DNA of 64,000 bases from Bombyx mori (Eukaryota > Arthropoda > Insecta > Lepidoptera > Bombycidae), in NCBI RefSeq assembly GCF_030269925.1, contig NC_085112.1, forward strand, positions 5,643,501 through 5,707,500. Direction: 5' to 3'. Each line of letters begins with the position of its first letter. Within the stretch, counting starts at the first letter, position 1. The position numbers were made by a program, and so were the translations under genes. Shown piece by piece: positions 13,477 through 25,008 of this stretch. Below the pieces are notes generated by a model that had not been told where the DNA came from, searched no databases, and was given only the letters and a program-made list of their open reading frames with translations.

Positions 13477-13678
13477 ACGACAGGAAACACAAAGAGAACC
13501 GAAGTATAACCGTTTCTTGATTTGAATATCTAAATATTTATGAAAAAAGGAATCGAACAAGAATATGTGTATTACGATTTTATTATACTCGCATTTTGTA
13601 TATACTACCTATAGCTAGCTGTATTATTTCTTAAAACTCTAGTGAGATGACTAGAAAAACATGTATTAGAAATGTTTT

Positions 13679-14032
13679 ATGCAGCATACAAGGATTTTAC
13701 TACACAATAAGAATTTTACAATACCATCACCCACAGCAGATGTTGTCTATTCGCATTTGTACCGAGGCTTAAAAAATTCAAAACCATACACAGAACTAAG
13801 TATACACCTACGTGACGTAACACCTCCCTGGAGGAAACCGTTGTATTTGAGGACGAAACTATCAGAAAATTTAATTAATAGGAACAGGTGTATATCGCTT
13901 TCCGTACACGGAAAGAGTACGACAGTAGTTCTGTCGACGTCAGCTTCGAACTTAACGGAACAAGTGTATCCAGCGGCGACAAGTTTTGCTCCTATTTTGT
14001 TAATTATTTTTATTATCTTCATATTTACGTAA
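13679..14032 (+). CDS. unrecognised 117-residue ORF, doubtful
   Basis: I do not recognise this frame. It starts at an ATG and ends in a very hydrophobic 17-residue stretch (FAPILLIIFIIFIFT at the C-terminus), with AATAAA directly after the stop. A 91-codon frame overlaps it on the other strand, so the openness may only reflect composition. There is no clear promoter or intron signal. Chance is the likeliest explanation. Confidence 0.12.
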   Translation: MQHTRILLHNKNFTIPSPTADVVYSHLYRGLKNSKPYTELSIHLRDVTPPWRKPLYLRTKLSENLINRNRCISLSVHGKSTTVVLSTSASNLTEQVYPAATSFAPILLIIFIIFIFT

Positions 14033-14039
14033 TAAATTT

Positions 14040-17000
14040 CACTTGACTCAACAACTGAAAAGTACTTTTAAACGTCGTTAATATTTGATCGCGAGGGTAA
14101 AATTTATATGTTACTCAAAAGATATAGATTTTTACAAAATTTTACATGCAATTCAACAAGAAATCAGATTTCAAACGTTAGTGTCTAAAGATAATTGATA
14201 ATTTACAAACAGGTAAACTAAGATTACATACTCGCGCTCATAAGGATTTTTTTGTATCTTAGTATTGCTTCAAGTAAATAATCCACAATAATTATTTGGA
14301 GTGTGGGAATAGATCAAAACCTGCGCGGCACTGTGTACATTTTGATAAATTAGTTGGGCTGCGTCCGAGTGACTGGGCAAGGGTGTGCCGCGGGCGGGCC
14401 GATTTCAGACGCCGCCCCAAACAAAATGGCGGCTTTTACGCGCCAAATTTGAATTTTACAATCTTTCAAAAACTTTGCATTCATTATAAAATGGTTTCAT
14501 ATTTTTTTACAGAAAAACGAATACATAGTAAATAATAATATTCTTCCTCTTCTTTCTAAGAGCTTTTGAAATTAATGAAAATTATATATCACAAAGGGTA
14601 TTTACAACGATTTTTCAAAAACAAGAGTAAGATTGCTTTGTTACACATTAAAATAATATAAAAAGGGGAAAATGATCGTTTCGCTACGAAAATCTCTACT
14701 AAAAACCATCAGATGGACAAAAATTACTGAAGGAAAGAAATTAGCTGCGCTTCACTTAAAGTTGAACTGACTTAATAAATTTTTAACACTTTTTTTGATA
14801 TATTAACGTAACGTAAGTAATTTAAGATAGCAAATTATTTTGCTACTCGGAATAAAATAGATATACAATGTAAGTCACTACAAATATTGAAATTCGAAGT
14901 AAATTTTTATATATTTTTTATGACGTAAATAAAAATTAAAGGGTAGGTTAATTAATACGTAATGAGTAAATTGATGTTTGTGTTAAAAGAAACACAATTT
15001 TCCCTTAAAAATTATACAAAATTTTATGATGGACATTAATAGTATTATAGTTTTTCGTGAGAACTTGAGTGATCTGTTTTTTCAATTAGATTATGGAGGT
15101 AAAAAACCGTAGGCATAGCTACTCGCATTCTTTAAAAAGTCTATTAAAGCTTCTGTATATTTTTGCCGTTTTACTAATGAAAATTATGTGAGACTATTAC
15201 AAAAATTGAGATGGATTAAAAGATCGAGTAACGAGTGGCCGTAAACAAACTAAAAAAAAATTGCCAAAACTTAACGACAAAGCAATCATTATCTTTGAAT
15301 AACAAATTAACATGATTAAAGGTGAATAAAATTGATCGAACTTAAAGCAGACTTAAAATTTTCATAATTAAAATATTTTCTAAAAAACTCATAAAATGTA
15401 TTTGGAAATGAAACGAACAAGGTCTGTATTATTCGTGTCAATAATTTCTTAATTTTGTCATAAATTAAATAAGTTCACACAATGGCTCATCGCACTCGAG
15501 TCAAACAAATCATTCTCATTGCGATTTAAGAACCCATTTAAAAGCTATAAAATTACGAACATAGACAAATTTCAACCTTATTCTCTGAGATATATAGAAC
15601 AATATCATAAACCATGACACAAAAGCTTCGTTCATAAACTATTTCCAGTAACAGCTAAATGAAGAGTCGCTCTTGCCATCTTGCTCGAACTATTACATTA
15701 TGTGATATGAACGACAATGACGGAAGATATTTATGAGGTGTTTATATCGATACAGTGGCGTTGATTTAACCATTGGTTTGGTTTATTGCAGTCAATAAAA
15801 TGAACATTATGAGGCAAGGTCGCCAGAGAAAAATCGTTTATGATTTATGTCTTCATCTTGGGATAGTATCGAAGCTTCCAATCTTATGGCATACAAACAT
15901 TTTTACCTTTTTAGCCACAATCTTCATAAGTCAATGTCATTTTACGAAATTAAAACAGTTTTAGATTATTCCAATAAGAGCGAATATGACAACATTGGAT
16001 ATTTCAAATAAAAGCAACCCAGAAAAAAATATGTATATAAAAATCATCTCATTTTATTATCTACATGAATAGAGAAAAACCTTAGTAACTTGAGTAAGGC
16101 GAATATAAAGTACTATACACTTACGAGACAGCAAAAATGAAAACAAATCGCACACAATGCTCATAGTGATTCCTCAATCAATTGTCGCAAATATACACAT
16201 ATGACGTTTATTCTGGCACGACCGTGAACTCAAATCTGTATTCCGTTTCAAGTGCAATGGCACATTGACTGACGGACCTCATAAATAACACTTATCAAAC
16301 GTATGAGAGATTTCTCGGTCCATATGTGCGTGGACTTTCGTAGGCTATCGAATGAATGCAAATAGAGATCAAATAGAAATGGTTTTTTAATAGACTGAAC
16401 AATGATTGTTGACATCCGTCGCTATGAAACGATAAAACATAATTTGTGTGCTGTTTAAATATTAAAATTATTAAGCTTAAAAAAGAACGACCTTGCCTGT
16501 GTACAATTGTGTTAGAATTCGAACAAAAGTCGAAATAGGGAAATTACTTCCGGTGCGCCTATACCACTACTAAATCACCTCGCAGACAAATACACGGCCA
16601 TTTAAAACTCTGCAAAACCATAATTGCCTCAATTCCGAACTTGTCAAAATCGCATTAGTTCACCTTGCGCCGGAGAATAATGATTCGCCTTTAGCGCTCA
16701 TTGGATGCGAGGGATTATTAAAAACACATTAGGCCGCAGCCACACCTAGCCGTATAAATAACGTTGTGTTGAAACAGAAAAAAAAAGAAGTAATTTCGAG
16801 ATTTGTAACGGGGAAGGGAGGGTACCAATCGCCCGTGACTGACACGGAAGGAACCGGGCGGCTATCACGCGAAATCATTATTTTGTCGTTTGGGAAACTT
16901 ATTATAATGACGCTATCTTGTTCCACGATCTGCGTGTAAAGAATACCTTTGGGGTCTAGGTACGAAAGGCAAGATTGATGTAACGACATCAGGTTATAGT

Positions 17001-18025
17001 AACAGATGTCGGTGAAGGTCGATATCGTATTTAAAAGACGAATGAATTAAATATCCAAAGCCTCAGTTACATGTAACGTTTTATCTATATGTGTGTGGGT
17101 GTGTACTGAGCCTGTAATATGCATTAGGCTGTGTGATCTTGTTATAGTCTGTAAAGCAATAGAATCTAATTCCAGAAACTGGGTTAATTTTTTTATAAAG
17201 AAAATATCGAATTACAATCATTATGCTTTATTAATTTCATGTATTCATATATTTATGACAATATCGTCTCTTCTAACCTTACCGAATTACTAATTATAGT
17301 AATATTTTATAAATTTTGAATCGATAGGACACAGTAAGTAGTAAATAAAATCGTCTCAAATAAAGTTCCCGACATTTCACTTGACTGACCGAGCTTTCGA
17401 AAGCTTCAGGACAGCTTCCAGTGTAATCTTAAAACTGTAACTTAATTTCATATTCGCATTTAAGATCTAAATTTTACTAAACTTTTACAAATTAATTTCA
17501 AGCTTAAAGATCCTATCTGGCGAGGAATACCTAAATATTGCGAGCTCCCGAAATTAGAACCGGGTGATTCATTTGTTTTAAATAAATAAACAATCTGAAA
17601 TAAACATATTAACTTATTGCTAGAAACTTTACAACGCAAACGGACGTATTTGAGCAAAATTAAAAAAAAAAAGTAATTCCAGCCAGACAGTGGATAGTGA
17701 TCGAACCAATTCATCAAAATAAGCGAAACAATAAAGCAATCAATAAATAAATATTGAATATGTGGTCAATATAATACAATTATTACAATTTACATTTTAC
17801 TTAACGAACACAGCACAAAATATAATAAAATAATAAAAAAATCTACTCATTAAACGAAACCGGCTCATTGCATTCTATGTTCACTAATCATAAATCTATA
17901 TAGAAAATTATAATAATAAGAATAATAATTTACAAATAGTTTACAGTGTTACGACAAAAAAAACGTATAACTTGAATCCTGACAAATTAATTCCTTCGAA
18001 TTCCATTCCGATCTCATAATATTTT
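14040..18025. other. no gene seen; GC-rich patches
   Basis: Mostly AT-rich unique sequence. A GC-rich patch at 14340-14435 contains AAAATGGCGGC, and another lies at 16800-16880. No frame could be assigned. ftz, which neighbours Antp in other insects, is not visible here. Confidence 0.5.
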
Positions 18026-18352
18026 TGGAACGAAGTCCCTTATCGCGCTTTGTGAAAGGGGGCTAGACGGAAAAAATTCTTACGAAAAGTTGTCACGACA
18101 CTTTTTAGATCCGTCATTCTGACCAATCAACGTGTAGGCGCTTATCGCGTGACATTGCTCGTATCCGATTGGTCCGCGTAGTGAGTACAGTTTCTCGAAA
18201 TAGCGTTTCAACAATAGTGATTTAGTTCATAGTATTGTTTTTTCTTCTTCATAATGCCGTAATTTATTATTATAACTTACAAAAAAAATTACAATTCCTT
18301 CACTAATTAATCGAAAGGAACTTCGTTCCATCCGGGTGTCCCTTGACACCTC
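18026..18352. repeat. interspersed repeat Y, copy 1 (overlaps Antp 3' flank)
   Basis: Begins GGAACGAAGTCCCTTAT and ends GGAACTTCGTTCC followed by 'atccgggtgtcccttgacac'; the ends are inverted to each other over 13 bp. A second copy at 52424-52804 shares both ends and the block around 'ggaaaaaa'. Family unknown. Confidence 0.55.
18263..18268 (-). terminator. distal polyadenylation signal AATAAA candidate
   Basis: Next canonical hexamer downstream of 19604 on the Antp sense strand. It falls inside an interspersed repeat and has no clear GU-rich element after it, so it is a weaker call. Confidence 0.25.
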
Positions 18353-18416
18353 TGAAGTTGTTTTTTAAATTATAAAGTTACGAGTAAATACAAATACTAT
18401 TATCGTTTCGATATTA

Positions 18417-18425
18417 TTACGTATA
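18417..18425 (-). promoter_or_regulatory. miR-iab-8-5p seed match (9 nt, distal)
   Basis: The plus strand has TTACGTATA again. It lies beyond the ATTAAA at 18519-18524, so it is in the mRNA only if the most distal poly-A site is used. Confidence 0.35.
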
Positions 18426-18885
18426 TCGGGTAATTTCTTATGTAATGATTTTATAAAAATACCTTTTTATATAAGCATTATTGATCGAATATTCGACACT
18501 TGAAGTTACTATTTAAAGTTTAATTTTATACAAAAAAAAAAAAACAGTGAATAGCAGTTTATCTCTATAACTTTGGTATACTGTGTCGCCGTACCTACAT
18601 TCGCAGAAAGGAAATTAAACATACAACACTAGCTCTGTATATTTCTAACAGCAAGGGTAACTCTTTCTTACTAGCGATCAAAATTTCGGTTACTTCATTC
18701 GGGTACTTCAAAAATATTTCATTTTTTCAAAATAGGATTATTTCCCCGTTGACAGAGATATATCTCCAGAGATACTAAATAATATTAAATTTTGTTTGCG
18801 CCAAATTTTTTTTACTATATTTAAGCTTCTCGTAACATTTTACAATTATAATAGATTCCTTATTACGCTTATTATCAGTAATTAA

Positions 18886-18894
18886 TTACGTATA
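18886..18894 (-). promoter_or_regulatory. miR-iab-8-5p seed match (9 nt)
   Basis: The plus strand has TTACGTATA, identical to nucleotides 1-9 of miR-iab-8-5p, so the Antp mRNA is complementary over nine bases. The same site matches nucleotides 1-7 of miR-iab-4-5p. Only a long 3'UTR would contain it. Confidence 0.4.
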
Positions 18895-18908
18895 TGTGTC
18901 ATCAAAAA

Positions 18909-18916
18909 TCGTATAC
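18909..18916 (-). promoter_or_regulatory. miR-iab-4-5p 8-mer seed match
   Basis: Sense strand GTATACGA pairs with nucleotides 2-8 (CGUAUAC) of miR-iab-4-5p and has A opposite nucleotide 1. It lies 15 nt from an iab-8 match and 38 nt from the miR-10/100-like site. Confidence 0.45.
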
Positions 18917-18953
18917 ATTGCACTTGTATAACTGGCCTATCCACGCTACAAGT

Positions 18954-18972
18954 AACTCGTAGATCCGAATTT
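18954..18972 (-). promoter_or_regulatory. miR-10/miR-100 family complementary site
   Basis: The plus strand reads AACTCGTAGATCCGAATTT, equal to nucleotides 1-19 of miR-100 except C-to-T at positions 4 and 17. Against miR-10 it is identical over nucleotides 7-20. The Antp sense strand is therefore an extensively paired target with an imperfect seed. No partner arm for a hairpin is nearby, so it is a target-like site rather than a microRNA gene. Confidence 0.45.
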
Positions 18973-19603
18973 CAAAAGGAAAATTCCAAGAGAAAAATTC
19001 ACAAAATAAACTCTCATCCCACAAATTAATCTCAGAAATATTATTCACACTAAAACAATTGTACATTACGAATTCTAAAATTATCGTGTATTTACAGAAT
19101 AGTATTTCGAATCTTAATTAGAAATAAAACATCAAATATATTAAATTATAACAATATGGATACTAATTGCCTTCTTATCAATGGTTAAATATAAGAGGTC
19201 ATTATGGTTTTGAGATAGAAAATATAATTTAAAAGCTTCGTTAAGTTGTGGCGTGGTTGTTTATAAGAAAACACTAGTTCAATTCTTAATTAACAATACG
19301 ACTGCTGCGGATAGTAATAGAATCAAATTAATTTCCTAGTCAAAACTAAATACCACGTCACGTGTTAAAATAAACAAAGAAAAAATATATTATGGAGAAA
19401 TTCAAAGAAGAAAAATTATAAAAATTCGTGTTCTTGATAAAATATAAAAAGTCGCTATTGAATCACATAAAGAGTCATTGCAGTTCACTAGGGTAATAAT
19501 AATTAAACACTGCGTTTTTGGTAATTATTGGTATTGAGATTGCTCTATAAATTAATTTATACTTAACAACCGTAAAAATCTCTTCGTCACACTATCATTA
19601 CTC

Positions 19604-19609
19604 TTTATT
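19604..19609 (-). terminator. proximal polyadenylation signal AATAAA of Antp
   Basis: Minus strand reads CGAATAAAGAG. A GTGTGACG stretch follows about 15 nt downstream and could act as the GU-rich element. It would give a 3'UTR of roughly 280 nt. Confidence 0.45.
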
Positions 19610-19622
19610 CGAAATCACTAGT

Positions 19623-19630
19623 TTACGTAT
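19623..19630 (-). promoter_or_regulatory. miR-iab-8-5p seed match in Antp 3'UTR (proximal)
   Basis: Sense strand ATACGTAA pairs with nucleotides 1-8 of miR-iab-8-5p (UUACGUAU). It lies about 240 nt after the stop and just before the proximal AATAAA, so it would be in every 3'UTR form. Confidence 0.45.
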
Positions 19631-19869
19631 TAGTTTATAATAATGTAATAATTATTATGAAAAGTCCAACATACAATTTATACAAATTAAACTGTTCTAG
19701 TAACTTCGGCCTTCGGACCGAACGTTTCAGATATTAATCAAAGCGTTCGAACGTAAAATTCGACGTAAGACGAAACAAAATGCTGGGAAACAATGCAAGT
19801 CAGTGCATCGCTGCATCGAATCTGAAACAATTTGACCGTTCACTTGGACCGCACCGACTAAGCTAAGGT

Positions 19870-20241
<372 letters not shown>

Positions 20242-21340
20242 TTATTTGTAAACGGCGAACACTCTCAACGGAGTTAATTGAAAATTGTTTTGAGCTTATC
20301 AATTTGTTCATTGTCTTTACTTGTTGGACATTTCTCTTTGTTGTCCGTAGCAGTGCTTTGGTCGAATAATCTGTGAAATTTAACTTAGCAGTAGTTTGTA
20401 AATGTGTTCCCAATTTTAATTTTATGCAAGAAAGACTGTAATAAATTATTTTTCGAAGTCGGAACGAGTCCTAACAAAACGTGAATAGCAAATATAATTA
20501 TTGCAATTTACCAATAATTTCTTTACGCAAATTGCGGTACGGGTTGATTTATAGAAATAATCGTAACGTAAAAAGAGCTTTATATCCTTCATACGACTTC
20601 CTCTATCTGTCCGTCTTTTTTTATTAAATACGATTGATTATATGCATGCGAATATCTAAATTCGAAAAAAGATGTTTATATATTTTATAATCAATATTAG
20701 TAAATAGTATTCTATCAAAATTTGAGCAAACTAATATTGTTCCTGAAATATTAAATTAAACTTTTTGAATAAGGATAGTTGCTAACCAGAAACTTGAACA
20801 ATGTTTTTTTTTTGGGGGTCGGAGGCCAAACATGACCTGAGACTAGATTTTTTTTAAATGTTACCTTCTTTAATGCAAGTATCTAAATAAAAATGGACCA
20901 AAAACTTTTCCTCTTATATTAAAAAATAAAGACTTTCGAAAAGTATGTATGCTTTTTACCAATTACATAAACAAATATTTACTGGCTAAATTACGTTGCA
21001 AACAAATGAAAACTACATTTAGTTTCGTAATAAAATATAGGTACGTGTAGTTCGTAAAGATGCAGTCCGCAGCGCTACCGAAGCCAATTAAAATAATTTG
21101 AGACGCCGCGGGCGTATTTCATTTTGTAATCATTATTCTTCGAGGAAGAGGCGAAGCCTATTATATGCGGTTTAGGAGATCCTCAGATCTGTAATTTATT
21201 TGAATCCAAAAAAAGACAATAATTGTGACGATCGATTTCACACGCTTGATTAATAAGGGTCACGGAATGAGTATGATTTAAAGTATTTTCCAGTTTATTA
21301 TAACAATTTTTATCTCTCGCTGAATGTGGCAGTCGAGTCG

Positions 21341-21410
21341 GTCACTGAAGCTCACAGTTCTCATAAAGCGAATGCGTCCAACCCGCCTTGAGTTATGAGG
21401 TCGAAAACTC
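21341..21410 (-). mobile_element. Bm1 relic
   Basis: 'tcactgaagctcacag', 'aatgcgtcca' and 'cgccttgagttatgaggtc' follow Bm1 minus-strand order; strongly diverged. Confidence 0.4.
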
Positions 21411-22727
21411 AATAAAATTTGAGTGTATAAAGGTAGTCAAGATTGTTTAGTATCAGAAATGGGTAATAGGGTAGTGTCAGCCTGTGAGGTCAACGACTCT
21501 CTCTCCAACTAGCTTAATTTGTTTAGTTTTTATGCCTCAAGACTTTTCACTGGTTCTGTTATTTTAGGCAGCTTGAGGTTTTTCTACATTATCTTCACAT
21601 TCTAATATGTAAACGTGAAAAGTATTTAATTAAGGCAACTTCGACTACCCACTTTCTTTTTTGATTTACGGGTATGCAGCACGAGGCCACCAAATAATAC
21701 ATGTATTAGACACAAAACCGAATACGTGAGCCATTAACCTAAATAGCAACGCAGTCATGAATACGATCCACGGGGTAAAATTCATTTTGGATCGAAATTG
21801 AAACATTTCAAGTTAGCAAGTTCGCTACAAAGTCAAACTTAGTTGATTATATTCGGTTCAGTGGTAACACGCAAAACGAGTTGCCGTACAAGATAAACAC
21901 GCGAACTTCGAAGAATTACAGCAACACAAAATGTCCCGGATTACGGTGCGAATGTCTTTGTTTTAACAACAAAAAGAAACGCTTCTCAGAACACCCAACA
22001 TTCATAAGTTCATAATCATGTGAAAAAATAAACCTAAACGCCTGATGACAAACACAAGAGTGTATTAGTGAAATTCAGTTTTGACAAACGAGTGAATGAG
22101 TTACACGCCATCGAGATAGATAACCTTTCATCGTTTAGCATTAATCTGATCTGTGCAAATGTTAAATAATGCAATGATGCGATAGACTTTACGCTTATGA
22201 GAGTTGCTAGGGTTGGTGCAGTTGAGTGAAAATTATCACCCACTTGTTGCGTGAAAATTGATAGCAGAGACATTCCTAGCTTTATTGCTATGTTAACGAT
22301 TTAGAATTCTTCCAAAAAAATCCGATTCTGCACACGCTTAAAAATTTCATCTTGTCATCTTTCAACGGTCAGTGTGAACTCAACTGATAATCGAAATCAA
22401 ACGATACGACATGTATCGGGGTTCCTTAAAATCTCAATAGGCTTTGCGTGCTACGAGAGTGACCACCATCAGGAGATCCTTGACTGCCTTTTTAGACAAA
22501 AACAATGACTTGTTGACATTATGAAACATAGAAGACGCAAGTGGTTAAAGGTTGAATGATGTGTCCCGTTCATGAATTGATCGTTCGCAAAATCTCGACT
22601 TTAGAATTGAACTTTCTGCAGGGTTCGTTCACTCGAAATTATTATTTTTTTGATTTATATGTAGGCGGTTAGATTCCCACAGTAAAAAACAAAAAAGCAC
22701 TAGATGGATTTAAAAATGTTCAAGGCC

Positions 22728-22815
22728 CACGCGATGTTAAGCAATTTTAGGAGAATATACATAAACATTAATAATGGCACCCACTGCCCATGAGACGTGA
22801 GGTCTAATTACAAAT
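22728..22815 (-). mobile_element. Bm1 relic
   Basis: 'gcgatgttaagca', 'atggcacccac' and 'gagacgtgaggtcta' in Bm1 minus-strand order. Confidence 0.35.
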
Positions 22816-23190
22816 TTATAATTTAAAACGAATGTCCCATTCTTCAAAATATAGGTACTACCATATTTATTAACTACGAGCTTGTTATCAGTGCCTATAG
22901 TTACACAAATTTATATCTTTAAGCGGTTTTTTAGCGGTTTAATTATTAGCAAAATAAGACTTACTACTAGTAAGGTTTAAACGAGAAGTAATCGTTTCGC
23001 ATGATAATACACCGAGCGCCTTATTAATTAGGCCACGATGACATCTAAGACGGCCATAGTCTATTGACTATTAGCATGTACTGCTTTTGCTTCATCCTAT
23101 AATAAGTAGTAGTAATATCATTAACACTACTTTTACTGTTTAATCTCATGTTTTTTTATTTCCATTATATTATTTCGGACCTTTCGAATG

Positions 23191-23434
23191 TTTTTTTTTT
23201 ATTGCTTAGATGGGTGGACGAGCTCACAGCTCACCTGGTGTTAAGTGGTTACTGGAGCCCATAGACATTTACAACGTAAATGCGCCACCCACCTTGAGAT
23301 ATAAGTTGTAAGGTCTCAGTATAGTTACAACGGCTGCCCCACCCTACAAGCCGAAACGCATTACTGCTTCACGGCAGAAGTAGGCGCGGTGGTGGTACCT
23401 ACCCGTGCGGACTCACATGAGGTCCTACCACTAG
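23191..23434 (-). mobile_element. Bm1 SINE, head-less
   Basis: Poly-T, 'attgcttagatgggtggacg', through 'ggactcacatgaggtcctac'. Good identity, no tRNA-like head. Confidence 0.85.
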
Positions 23435-23945
23435 CACTTAGTAATTATGTCTACGATTCGCGATGTGATTTACGTTATTCACATTGCGGTATCTGTTTGC
23501 CCCCAAATAGCTATAAAAATAAATATAGTATTTCATAAGACCCAACCCGTTTTGTTTCAATAATAAATATTAAACAGGAAACGTACATATGACAATCGAA
23601 AAAACCGATAAAACTGAACGTGATGAAACGCGTATCACCCGTTGCGTTTTTACCGTTTGTTTGTCCAGCCCAAACGAAATCGCAGAGCTTTAGTAAGCGC
23701 AGAGCGCAGCGCTGCATGTGTCGTCGGGAGGACATAAATCATCGCTAGCTGAGGGGAGAGCAACAGAATCGGGGTCCCGACTTACTTTCACGACACGACG
23801 CCGAGGACAAACATGCTAGGTATTATTAAAGCTGCAATGAAAACAATCGGTCCAATGGACTTGGGATCAAGTGCTTTGGAAATTATTAAATCAAATAAAC
23901 AAAATTATAGATTGATAAAACCAAATCTACGGTAGTGAGAGTTAT

Positions 23946-24031
23946 TTATTTTATTGCTTAAGTAATGCCCACCTGGCCGCAGGTTCACCTGATGGTAAAA
24001 AGTTGCAATCGCTTATTGACACTAGCAATGC
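23946..24031 (-). mobile_element. LINE 3'-end relic
   Basis: 'tattgcttaagtaatgccc' and 'ttcacctgatggtaaaaag' then 'agcaatgcc' match the LINE tail family weakly. Confidence 0.4.
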
Positions 24032-24767
24032 CAATCACCTTAATTTAAAAAAGGGATTTCAATATTATCCTCACAGCAAGGTTCATTAAGAAATTAATTG
24101 CATATTAGTAAAACGTTGTTATCTTTGAATGGAAATTTTGAATTGCCTTAAAATACTCCAAAAATTGTACCGAAACTAATCCCCTAAAAATAACTCAAAG
24201 GTCGGGTTACATTTATCAGGATAAAGTGCGTGATAAAATATTGACCGGAGTCGATGCCACTATCTTGGATCGCATTTGTACTGATTACATTCACGAGCCC
24301 ATGATTTCTTTATTCGGATATGTTCCCCTCAAAACAGAGAAACAAGAACTGTGATGAATAGAACGATGGGCAATAATTAAATTAAACTTCAAGTTTTATT
24401 TTAATACTATAGGTAACTAGCTGACCCGGCAAACGTTGTGTTGCCTTAAATAAGATTTCTAGGGAAATTCTACTGTAGAAAAAAAAACCTCATTTAACCA
24501 CATAATACCTCATTATAAACAAAAAAAAATATATCCAAAAAATTAAAATAAAAAATAAATGTTTGGGGTGGACAACCCTTTTCACTTAGGGGTATGAAAA
24601 ATAGATAGTAGCCGATTGTCAGACCTACTGAAGATACTATTGATACACAAATAAAACCAAAAAAACATGGCTGAAAAATGTAAAGTATTGTATAGCTCTC
24701 AAATAGACAGAAGACCGGCTTCGTCCTCATCCCTACTACGTGGTGTTTGCTGGATGAGTGGTGACCG

Positions 24768-24817
24768 ACTATCAATCGATCAGCTATCCTGGTGGGGATA
24801 GCTGATCGATTGATAGT
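24768..24817. repeat. perfect 22-bp inverted repeat (hairpin)
   Basis: Arms 24768-24789 and 24796-24817 are exact reverse complements (ACTATCAATCGATCAGCTAT...), with a 6-nt loop. Confidence 0.9.
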
Positions 24818-25008
24818 TGATTAGTAGTCGACCGGTGAGGGCGGGAGATCAAATTCAATTTAAAAAAAAAACTTAATTAAAGGAACTTGAATTTATAAAC
24901 TCTGAATAAGAATTTATCGTCCTACAATTATAATATTTGATTGCCATCTTGCAACCTTATTGCAGATCTGTGCATAGAATTAAAAAAAAATTAATCGGGA
25001 TGGAAAAA

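Larger units (their letters stand above)
18263..19869 (-). other. Antp: putative Antp 3'UTR (maximum extent shown)
   Basis: AT-rich sequence immediately downstream of the Antp stop with no open frame of note. The first canonical AATAAA on the minus strand is at 19609-19604 (about 260 nt after the stop); the next is at 18268-18263 (about 1.6 kb), with a weaker ATTAAA at 18524-18519. The true 3' end cannot be fixed without transcript data. Hox-type microRNA matches lie inside this interval. An interspersed repeat (18026-18352) overlaps the far end. Confidence 0.5.

Noticed and set aside
1..17000. A second Hox gene (ftz) left of Antp
   Set aside because: No homeodomain helix-3 residues in any frame outside 19870-20120.
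18930..19020. A miR-10/miR-100 gene on the plus strand
   Set aside because: The seed end differs from the mature microRNA, and no complementary arm lies within hairpin distance on either side.
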